From Collodictyon triciliatum (Eukaryota > CRuMs): DNA of 21,920 bases. Below the pieces are notes generated by a model. It had not been told where the DNA came from, ran no database searches, and was given only the letters and a program-made list of their open reading frames with translations. This document shows positions 1 through 9,835 of the stretch, in pieces (position 1 is the first letter of the stretch; each line of letters opens with the position of its first letter). Where the stretch lies: assembly GCA_043381765.1 (NCBI GenBank), contig JBHJMP010001162.1, forward strand, positions 1-21,920, read 5' to 3'. The position numbers and the translations under genes are program-made.

Positions 1-34
1 AAAAAAAAACGACCAACTATAAAACCCCAAACGG

Positions 35-66
<32 letters not shown>

Positions 67-147
67 GGCAGTGGATATCGATTACGTAATAATATTTCTT
101 GTACTTCAGCCCGGAAGACACCTACATCACTGCTGAATTTGTGACCG
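1..147. promoter_or_regulatory. Upstream region of phosphodiesterase gene 1, with TATA-like site and A31 tract
   Basis: A TATAAAA element lies at 18-24, about 125 bp before the first ATG at 148, and could be a TATA box. It is followed by an uninterrupted run of 31 A at 35-65. The window also opens with nine A. An in-frame TGA at 142-144 closes the reading frame directly before ATG 148, which supports that ATG as the start. The promoter role is inferred from position and motif only, and the A-runs may be partly assembly or sequencing artefact. Confidence 0.35.
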
Positions 148-3100
148 ATGTCCTCGAAGGTTGAAGAGCCCATCTCTTCGGTTTGTGTTCAAAACGACAA
201 CACAGAGCAGATGGAAGAAATCGGGTATGCTGTTGACTCAATATTTTCTATCTGCCACTCTCAATTTTTTCCCCATCACAACTAAAACCATTCGGTGAAT
301 CATAGACCGCTTCCTGCTGTCCACAGATCGAATAACATATTCTCTGAAAAAAAGGCAAAATCAAAGTAAGGGTTCATACCCCATGCCCACCAGTCTTGTT
401 ATTTTAAAATGATATATGGTCTTTATTTATATCAAAAACGTGGTTACGTAGGTTCCACCACTTTTTTTTTCCATTTCCAGCACCCCCTTTTTTTTTTCTT
501 TTTTTCGTCATCGTGTCAATCGTGACTATTGTGAAAACAATACTAATATGTGGAAATCATTGTCCATGAAATCAGAAATCGCCCTGTTCCGCTTCCGCCT
601 GTCTTGAATGCAACTTCGGGCAGCGCTGGGACAAGCAGTGTCATCCTCTTCCCATCTCCCGCCCTCAACCATACCACACATGAGACCAGCCCCAAAGATT
701 CAGTCGAGAACTGCTCACCAATGATACCTTCGCTGGAGCCGACTGACTCAAGCACAAACTCAATCGATAGAAGTGGCTCAATCGGTCCCAAGACTCTTAG
801 GACCATGGTTCCTGATGTCGATGTCCTCCCAAATCAACTGGCTGATGATAATGTTGCTCCATCCAGGAGGCTTGGGACGCCCATATCTGTTCAGAGTCGT
901 AACGATGATGATTTTCCAAAGAGCGGATCATTCCAGGCCTTGAGTTCGTCCTCGGTCGACCCTCCAACGCCCATGTCGTCTGCCCCAAAGAAATCATCGA
1001 AAAATCCACTGAATTATCTCCCAAAGTCGATTACGATGTTTGAATTCGATAGCGTTCTTCCCTCAGGATTTTTCGGAGACAGAAGTGATGAATCCTGTAA
1101 CGACGATGAATCTGGAGGAATCGGCGGGATCAATTCCTTTCAACCTGATATGTAAGCTTTTGTGTACATATATGTTCATTCCTGAAATGGTAATGTCATG
1201 TCTCTTCTACTGTGTGTAAACATTCATCCAACTTGCTTTATTTTCAGAAGCTGACTGCAGAATAGTCTTGATTTTCTCTTGATTTTTCAAACGAGAAACT
1301 ATTGAAATATGCACCATATTCTTCATACTATCGTGTTCTCTCGCTTCATAACTGTCCGATTCCTAGGTATCCATTTTTAATGAAATTCAAGAGTGAATTT
1401 ACAGAGATACACTTCAACAGCTTCATCGTCAAGGCCAATTTAAGTGGATTGAGAAAGTGTGTAAACTTTAAAGTATACCGGAAAATTAACAAATGTTCAT
1501 GATTGTCTTGGATTACTGATTCACTGTACAATTATTAACCTCAATATTAAAAATTGCTAGGTCTTTATTCGGCTTCGGTTTTCTGTACACATGTGGTCTG
1601 GTAACTGCAGTTGTCAATGAACGTATGCTGTTCCTTTTATATATTATTGTCCATAATTTTTTCAATTTTTGCAAATAATTCATCACAACAACATCTAAAT
1701 TCTATATGTATATATCAAACCTTGCCCTCTATTTTTTTTCTTTTTGAAATAGCCTATCGTTATGAATATGTCATCGGGTCTCTCCTTATGTCATACATCC
1801 CGATTCTACTCGTGTATTATATGTCATGGAAGAAGCACTTTGTAACATGGTTCAATACATATACATCGTTTCTGGTATTTTAATCTTTCGATTTATTAGA
1901 TCCTAAATTGAATCTAATCAACGCTGGCATGTATCAGGATTGCATAATTATGTCATCAATGTCGTTGTAACACATAGCATCTTATTATCATATAGGGTCT
2001 CTCCATAATTTCCATGGTTCTCTTAGTCAATGTCAGGGTGTATAATTCCGTTATTCATCCTATATCTATCCTGATGATTTTGATATCATTCGCAGTCTGC
2101 CCTGGCTTTCTATACATGAGATCAATAGCTATGGTTACTTTTCATTGTTGCTTGAATACTATGCATTCAGTACAAAACACTAAAAATAACAAAGGAAACC
2201 AAGTATTTACTATGATATCCACAAATCTCACACGGAGCAGAAGCAGATACTTACTCTATGTCCTCTTTTCTTTTCTTTTCTTTTCTTTTTTAGTCGTCAG
2301 TTGGAGCCATATTCAGTGTCACCTTTATATCTCTGTTACCCTTTTATCATAATACTGATTTCATCGACACCCACGACTCTAGAGAAGGTGTTTTTTTTTT
2401 CACTGTAACCTGATTATAAATCTCCTGTGCGTACCATTTTTCTATCAAAATCATATTATTTAGCATTTACAAACTCCTTTATTTTCTCTATCATAATTCC
2501 ACCAGAAAACGACAATATTAAATTCAGGCTTTATGTATATATTCCAGATGTATGGAAGCGGCTATCCATTCTATGTGTTTTCTCTGGCATCTTCATATCT
2601 ATATTCACATCACGCAGAATCGAGTATGGAGACAGGAAACATTTTATTACAACACAACTTCTGAATGTAAATAGGAGGTGACACATTTATTTTGAAATCT
2701 AAACATGTTGAATTTATAGTACCTAAAATGGTGTATTTGTGTATTCCTTCCCCTGTGTTGATGTAACCATATCTCAAATACTGTTCAACAAAAAAAGGAA
2801 AATCGAAAATCTGATTGGGGGAGATGCGCATGATGATATTGGAAACCTAGAATCTCCAATGGATTATGCCACACGAAATATTCGAGACATAGCAAATCAT
2901 TTAGAAGGTTTGATTTTTGTCGCAATGTGATGTTCCATATTCAACCCTGTTAACAAAAATACTTTCGACGAACAGATAAGCAAGTTGCATCTCGCCTTCG
3001 ATCCATTTTGGTTCTTTTGTCCGAATATGAGCTGCATACACCTGTAGCTCTCAAGGGAAACCCACAAGAATCTGATATGGATAGCAGCACGAAAGCATGG

Positions 3101-5616
3101 TTGCGAACCGAATTCCGGAATTCATTTGCATACGACGACATTTATCAGAAAATGAATCAAAAGTAAGTCGAGTTGCTTTTCTTTTCTACATTCATATAGT
3201 TTTAGAGGGTTGATTTACCATAAAAAATCTGGCTTTTTTTAACCTAAAATAGAAAAAACCGAGGAATGAGTTTATCCATATACGGTGGACACGCTTTGTA
3301 CAAAACAGACGACCTGCAGCTCTTTATGAGGTACTTATTTTTACCAATTTTAGTGTTTGTTTAATCTGATTAGAAAGGAAGCCATGTTTAAAAGCTTCTC
3401 CAAAAGTACATATTTCAATAAACTAACACATATAATGCTCGTTGGGTGCTGTTTTTAAATTAACTTTACAAAATAGTTCGATATCTTCCAGTGTCTCTGA
3501 GTCCCTTAGACAAGTTTTAGATACATGGAACGGAAATATATTCCATTTTGCCGATTCTTGTGGAAGTAATGCTTTTGTCATATTGCACCCAGTGACATTA
3601 CATTTCCCCTAAACGGGACAAACTATGTTTTCACTCCGTGCCTTGGTGTGAGATGAACGATATTGATCAAATATCTTATGCAGATAAACCGCTGATATTT
3701 TCATCGGTGGCGATGTTTGAGCGATTTCAGCTGACAAAGAGACACAATATTGACGTTCCAAAGTTACTTGCTTTTCTCCGAGAAATCGAATCGGGCTACC
3801 GGGAAAACCCGTATCATACAAGTTGCCATGCGGCAGATGTTATGATCAACACCATGCATTTATTGTCCTCTGATAAGATTGGAACGTATCCTTCAATTTC
3901 AGTTTTATATGAATACCAAACCTGCATTTTTGTTATTGTCATTACTATCATACGTGTTTCTTACATAAATTCAGTTTAGGGACACATTTTTGCATTTGTG
4001 TCTCTTAGAATTGAAATATTCCTTGATTTATACCTGCGATTTAAAAATTAGAATTCTTACCGATATTGATGTTTTATCTGTATTCCTTGCGGCCATAATC
4101 CATGATTTTGCGCACACTGTAAGCTTTTCATATATATATATATATTTGGAGGAAAGAACGATAATATTGAGAAGAAAAGGCTAGGCAAGGAACACTAATT
4201 CAAAGATTACCTTTTCGCCCACCTTACTTTGTTGTTGATTTAAGGGTCTAAACAATAATTTCCACATCCAAACCGAGTCGAAATACTCAATCATTTATAA
4301 TGATAAATCTGTAAGGCCATTTGAATAAATTATGAAATATAAACGCAATTATGTCGGTACTTGAATAATTTTTTTCTTTTCCTGTCTAGAAGGAAAAATG
4401 ATTTCGACATGTGCTTACTATTATTTCTATTATTATTCAACTTTTTTTTTTTTAGATAATGGAGAATTACCATCTATATAAAGCTTTCACGGTTCTTAAG
4501 GATGAAAGATACAACTTCCTATGTAACATACCGAAAGAAGAGTATGTCACAATCCTCTTCCAGGAAACCACTTTATGTGATTCCTCTATTTTCGAAAAAA
4601 AAAGTTGAGGATAAATGCCGGACTTCACGTTAATATTTGGACAGAGAATGATTTATGCAATCATCTTCTAAACAAGGTTTAATCCGTGTCTTAGGAAAAA
4701 GCTCATTAGAGATACAGTTATCGAGTTAGTCTTATGTACAGATATGGCATATCACTTTGATTATGTCGGCAAGTTCAAAGCAAAAATAGGAACAGGAGGT
4801 AAGAACTGGTATCTGCACTTGTGATATACCGTCTGAATTTTTAAAATAAAAAAAATAGTATCATACTTGTTTGATTTCTGACCCTACCTTATCTGTGAAG
4901 CATAATTCGTATACAGAAAAAAGAAAGAAAGAATCTATTCTTTTAACGTGTAGCCGACTTGGATATGAATGCACGAGAAAACAAACTCCTCGTAATGCAA
5001 ATGGCTTTGAAATGCGCTGACCTTGCGCACATGGCAAAATCATTCCCGATTCACTCTCGGTGGACTGTAAGAGTAACTGAAGAATTTTACAGACAGGTAT
5101 TATATATTCCTTCCTTTCTTGTTTCTTTTTTCTCATTCATTTTCTCTTTAACCAAGCGATCAGGTGCTTTCTGAGCACGTATGATTCATCTTGCCAAGAA
5201 CTAAGTAATGTAAAACGCTCAACAGGGCGACCAAGAAGCCTCCCTGAACCTGCCGAAATCTCCGTTCATGGACCGCGACGCAGAAAACGTGCCGAAGAGT
5301 CAGATTGGGTATGATAGATTATATATTTAAAACATGAGAGAGAAAAGCAATAGTAATAATAATGTTTTTTTTGTTTTGTTTTGTTTTGTTAATGGCGGAA
5401 AGGCTAAATGGCAGCAACTTGACTATTAGATTTTTATCGTTCCTTGTAATGCCAATGTTTGGGTCTTGGATTCAATACGCAGGCGATGACTTCAATTTGA
5501 TGGGGCATTTGCAAAGTAATCTGAACCGATGGAAAGAGATGCAGCAAAACAGCCAGCTGACTCTAGCGGACCTTTCAAGTGAGCCAATTGACAGAAATAC
5601 AGTTGGGAATCAGTGA
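148..5616 (+). CDS. Polytopic membrane class I 3',5'-cyclic-nucleotide phosphodiesterase (paralogue 1)
   Basis: Hydrolyses cAMP and/or cGMP; substrate choice cannot be read here. Exons: 148-224, 576-1151, 1367-1456, 1561-1622, 1753-1874, 1996-2039, 2096-2169, 2301-2387, 2506-2677, 2798-2907, 2976-3162, 3253-3330, 3492-3565, 3684-3885, 4052-4118, 4245-4310, 4456-4541, 4695-4798, 4954-5096, 5226-5308, 5430-5616; 896 residues, all phases agree. Layout: Ser/Pro/Asp-rich tail (1-217); about six hydrophobic helices (249-413), e.g. SLFGFGFLYTCGLVTAVV and LSILCVFSGIFISIF; linker; catalytic domain from about 565. Catalytic features: YHTSCHAADV (His629, His633), IIHDFAH (His669, Asp670, His673), ALKCADLAH (Asp782) and SQIGF (Gln833), so all metal ligands and the purine-binding Gln are kept. 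The layout recalls mammalian PDE3 and Plasmodium PDEs. Weak points: the acceptor before 2798 is AAG, and an acceptor at 1247 would give an early stop. An in-frame TGA before ATG 148 supports the start. Confidence 0.87.
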
Positions 5617-6427
5617 AAAAAAAATCCTATTTTTTTTTTTTTTGCGACCTCAAACTAATTTTTGAAATCGAGATAAATCTTCGGATGTGCACATTCGCAG
5701 TCTTTTAACCCTTGTATTATGCGGGATGATAGCAGATATAGACCTCAACATTTTTCCAAAAATAAAATACTAGGAATTATCGACAGCCTTCCATCCAGCA
5801 GCTGGAATGCTATCTAATCATGGTGTGGATTCAATCCGCCGCCAAGCGGATGAGAAAGAAATTGTAATGGGAATTTTGGAAATTTTTTTTCGGCGCACAT
5901 CTGTGGGTGACAGCTATCAAATTGCTCTGAACCTCGCCCAGGCTCAGAAAAAAAAAGGAAAAGAAAACGCTGTCATGTTGCTCGCTCAATGCCTCTATTT
6001 TTTTTCCCCTCTCCTTTGTTTTGAGGCTATTGAATCGGTTCTGGTTCAGCTTTCATTTCCAGTCGCTTTTTGAACCCTTATTTATTTCACACTTTTACAT
6101 TCTCTTCTCTTCTCTTTCATTTCATCTCATCCAATAATGTTCTCGTTTTTAGTTGTGTAACGCGATTGTAAAAATAAAAGCAAATCGTGGGAGATGGACG
6201 CGGCAGATTAAAAAGTAAGCTCTTCCCTCACCCAGAATAGGAAATCAACGTGGCCAGCCACAAATGAGCACAACTGACGGACTATATAAATAGTTCCGAT
6301 TGAAACTGGTCACTTCATTAACGGATACTTCCTAAATTCCAGATGTGCCAACTTTCTTCGTATCTTCCACGAGAGGCGGGAAAATGAGGTTTGCAGGCGA
6401 ATTGAAACAGTGAATTTCATTTGGTAG
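5579..6427 (+). CDS. Possible alternative C-terminal exons of phosphodiesterase 1
   Basis: A strong GTGAGC donor at 5579 inside the last phosphodiesterase exon would skip the TGA at 5614-5616. Phase-compatible exons follow: 5787-5863 (GTAATG donor) or 5787-5971 (weak GTCATG donor), then 6153-6214 (GTAAGC donor), then 6343-6427 ending in TAG. The chain stays open and would replace the last 12 residues with a basic, Cys- and Arg-rich tail (protein of 958 or 994 residues). Pieces include FHPAAGMLSNHG, KIKANRGRWTRQIKK and CANFLRIFHERRENEVCRR; I recognise no domain. It could instead be a small separate gene or chance open frames. An AATAAA at 5761-5766 could end the short transcript and one at 6645-6650 the long one. 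Confidence 0.4.
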
Positions 6428-7417
6428 TTTTTCGTGTGGTGCGTCATGGGAATGGGAAAAAAAAAAAAGTAAAACGTAAAACGCCAAATGGAACTTTCGA
6501 TTCATTAAGCGCATCTTTGTTTTTATTTGGCTTTTACTTTATCCCACTGTGGACAGATTTACCGAATTCTCAAAACAAAGAACAAATTTGCCACATATTC
6601 ACTGCAATTTTCCACTTTTGTCCAGAAAGCATATAAGTCCGGAAAATAAAGAGCGCCTTTTGCTTCGGCCTTCGCTTGGTTGTCCTGGCTGCCTCGGACT
6701 CACGGGCGAGGCACTTATAAGTGGGCGAGCGGGTGACCTTGGACTGGGCTCGCATGAAACCAGGCAACAAAATCCTACACACAGAGGGAAAGCTGAATCC
6801 TTCAGGCAGGGCGCTGCGGAAGCACGGGAAAGCAGCTTGACAAGCAAGGCGGCCACTTTGAGGGCGGGTGGCTTAACGTGTTTGGCTGATCAAAACGTTT
6901 AGTAGCCTTCTGCCATACATCACTCCACCCTGAAGGAATTGCCGACAATGACGGCCAGATAAGAGAGAGAGAGCGAGAGAGAAAAGGGTTGCCCACCATT
7001 CGAAAGACATAGCCCTCTCCACTTTTTCTTGTCTTGTCTTTATTGTTTTCCATCCCACTAATTGATTCTTCTTTGAACGCGAATCAAAGGAGTACTCGCT
7101 ACAAGTTCTTTGGCCGACAGGAACATGACGGGCGGACCTTCTCAGAAAGTCCCTCTGCTCCAGGGTTTGCAACTCTTCAGCTCTGCCCTGTTGCTCCCTC
7201 ATCCTGCTTATCCACACGTTATTGTGTGCCCCTTCCACAGCTAGTCCTCCAACACTGAGCTCCATAATTACTAAACTATGGTGTCGCAGCCTTATTGACT
7301 TTCTTTTAATTTCTTTTTCCATACCCGTGCCTTCCTCCACACTCCCTTTTTTTTTTTCGGTCCTCTTCCTCTTTCTATTGTGCTACTGAATCTATTCCCG
7401 TGAAACGAATCAATGCC
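6428..7417. other. Intergenic spacer between phosphodiesterase 1 and the ATPase
   Basis: No convincing gene on either strand; the long frames here, including 6873-7340 on the minus strand, lack recognisable protein character. AATAAA at 6645-6650 is a candidate polyadenylation signal for the upstream gene. A short inverted repeat (GCCTCG/CGAGGC, 6691-6712) abuts the 12-bp palindrome CACTTATAAGTG (6712-6723). The base composition rises from AT-rich to GC-rich in this stretch. The 3' part (7020-7400) is pyrimidine-rich, as expected of a leader or promoter of the ATPase, but has no clear TATA box. Confidence 0.6.
6691..6723. repeat. Short inverted repeat adjoining a 12-bp palindrome
   Basis: GCCTCG at 6691-6696 pairs with CGAGGC at 6707-6712 (10-nt loop). 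It is followed at once by the perfect palindrome CACTTATAAGTG at 6712-6723. It lies in the spacer about 700 bp upstream of the ATPase start. It could be a regulator-binding site or a hairpin, and no function is shown. Confidence 0.4.
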
Positions 7418-7454
7418 ATGCCGAATTGTGCTGAAGGACCCCCGTCCCATTTAG
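7413..7454 (+). promoter_or_regulatory. Upstream overlapping ORF at the ATPase start
   Basis: An ATG at 7413, five bases before the ATPase ATG at 7418, opens a 13-codon frame ending in TAG at 7452-7454, inside the first ATPase exon. Scanning ribosomes would meet it first, so it could lower or tune pump synthesis. The ORF is seen directly; regulation is inference. Confidence 0.4.
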
Positions 7455-9793
7455 AGGACCGCTCCAACGCCGCTCACCCACCCACCGGCGCCGACGGAAA
7501 GGAGGATCTGAAGCGTGAGATCGAGCTTGTAAGGATCAGACCTCTCACGCACCATACTCGACCTCATTCTGTCTGTTTGTCTGTCTGTCTGTTTGTCTGT
7601 CTGTTTGTCTGTCTGTTTGTCTATCTGTCTGTCTGTCTGTTTGTCTATCTGTCTGTCTGTATTTGCGTCATAGCGCAGGCAGAGCCTAACCGCAGCAACT
7701 GCTTCACTTCCTTAGGACGACCACAAGCTCTCCATCGCCGACTGCCTCGCCCGCCACCGCACCGACCCCACCAAGGTATGTGTCTCCCAGCTGCCCTTCC
7801 TTCGAGACCAAACCACGCTGACTCGCATACCCACTTAACACACAGGGCCTGTCCAGCGTCGATGCCGAGGAGCGTCTCCGCACCTACGGACCCAATGCCC
7901 TGACTCCGCCCAAGCAGGATCCCGAGTGGAAGAAGCTGCTGAAGCAGTTCACCGGTGAGCCTTTGCCTTTGCCTTTGCCTTTTGCTTTCGAGTCCGGCTT
8001 GCTCTCTACTGCTGTCTAAGAAGCACGTGGCCACGCCTCCTTTCCACGCTGCGGAGTCCATGGAGGCCCGCACGAAGCAGTTCTGCACTCTGCTAACACA
8101 CGTCCTCTCTGGCCGATCCGTAGGCTGGTTCTCGATCCTTCTGGAGGTCGGAGCTCTGCTGTCCTTCATCGGCTACGCGCTGGACCCTGACGCACCCGAG
8201 AATGTATGTGCTCTCCTCCCCTCTTGTTGGCACCGCTCTCGCCTCCTGGCCTCTGCCTAACCCGGCATCCCCTCTCCGACTCGTGCAGCTGTACATCGGT
8301 GTCGTCCTGGCTGCCGTCGTCATCATCACGTCCGTCTTCAGCTACTACCAGGAGTTCAAGTCCAACTCCATCATGGAGAAGTTCAAGAACTTCCTGCCCC
8401 AGATGGCCACCGTCATCCGCAACGGCGAGAAGATCAAGATCGACGCCACCGACGTTGTCCCCGGAGACGTCATCGAGATCATCGGCGGGAACAAGGTCCC
8501 TGCCGATCTGCGCCTGATCCAAGTCAGCAACCTCAAGGTACTCCTCCTCCCACATAAGGCATCCTCCACCGGACACACAAAGACACAATCACACGCATGG
8601 ATTGAGTGAGTGAATGAGTGGGTGGGTGGGTGAGTCCTCGCTGACGGGCGTCGATGCACACCAGGTCGACAACGCCTCGCTGACGGGAGAGGCAGAGCCG
8701 CAGTCGCGCGGCCCCGAGATGACGGACGAGAACCCGCTGGAGACCAAGAACCTTGCGTTCTACGGGACGCTGGCCACGGAGGGCTCGGCCATCGGGATTG
8801 CGATCGGGACGGGCGACCGCACGGTCATCGGGCGCATTGCGGGCCTTGCTGCGTCCACGGTGGCCGAGGACACGCCGATCCACCGCGAGATCCACCACTT
8901 CATCCTGATCATCACGGGCGTCGCCATCTTCCTGGGCACCACCTTCTTCATGATCGGCATGATCATCTCGGGCGGCGACTGGATCACCAACCTGGTCTTC
9001 ATGATCGGCATCATCGTCGCAAACGTGCCCGAGGGCCTGCTCGCCACCGTCACCGTCTCCCTGACCCTCACGGCCAACCGCATGGCCTCCAAGAACGTCC
9101 TCGTCAAGAATCTCGAGGCCGTCGAGACCCTCGGCTCCACAACCACCATCTGCTCCGACAAGACCGGCACCCTGACCCAGAACGTCATGACTGTTTGTAA
9201 GTCTCTCTCTTTCTTTCTTTTACATACACACACACACACACACACACTCTCTCTCTCTCTCGCCCCCTCCTTTCTCACTTGGCCGCACCAACCAGCGCAT
9301 ATGTGGTACGACAAGTCCATCTTCGAGTGCGAGACGTCGACCCAGCGCGCAAACTTCAACCCGGCCGCACCCACCTTCCTGGCCCTCGCCCGCGTCGCCA
9401 CCCTCTGCAACCGCGCCGTCTTCGACCCCAAGAAGGAGCGCGATGCCCAGGGCCACATGGCGACCATCGGCGATGCCTCCGAGTCGGCCCTCATCAAGTT
9501 CTGCAACCCCATCCGCAACATCACCGAGTTCCGCGATGCCAACCCCAAGCTCTTTGAGATTCCCTTCAACTCCATGAACAAGTACCAGATCTCCATCCAC
9601 AAGCAGGAGTCTGCCGCCAACGACACCCGCCAATTGCTGGTCATGAAGGGTGCCCCCGAGCGCATCCTCGAGAGAAGCTCACACGTCCTCATCAACGGAA
9701 AGGTAACCCCACCCCTGATCCATGCAGATATAATATACACATCTCTTAACTCCATATCATCCCCGCGTGTATTCTTTATTATTATTATTATTC

Positions 9794-9835
<42 letters not shown>

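Noticed and set aside
2014-2352. 112-codon continuous frame as the third and fourth helix region of phosphodiesterase 1
   Set aside because: Splicing 2039^2096 and 2169^2301 gives better agreement with paralogue 2 (SIHE/SIHD and the following helix) and keeps phase to the next exons.
6873-7340. 155-codon minus-strand frame in the spacer
   Set aside because: No motif, no splice or promoter support, and basic low-complexity composition.
7569-7660. CRISPR-like periodicity
   Set aside because: It is a simple tetranucleotide microsatellite without unique spacers, in a eukaryotic intron.
7645-8169. 174-codon minus-strand frame
   Set aside because: Antisense to ATPase exons 2-4; it exists because GC-rich codons suppress stops on both strands.
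8760-9755. 331-codon minus-strand frame
   Set aside because: Antisense shadow of the ATPase catalytic exons, crossing a CA/CT repeat; no protein-family character.
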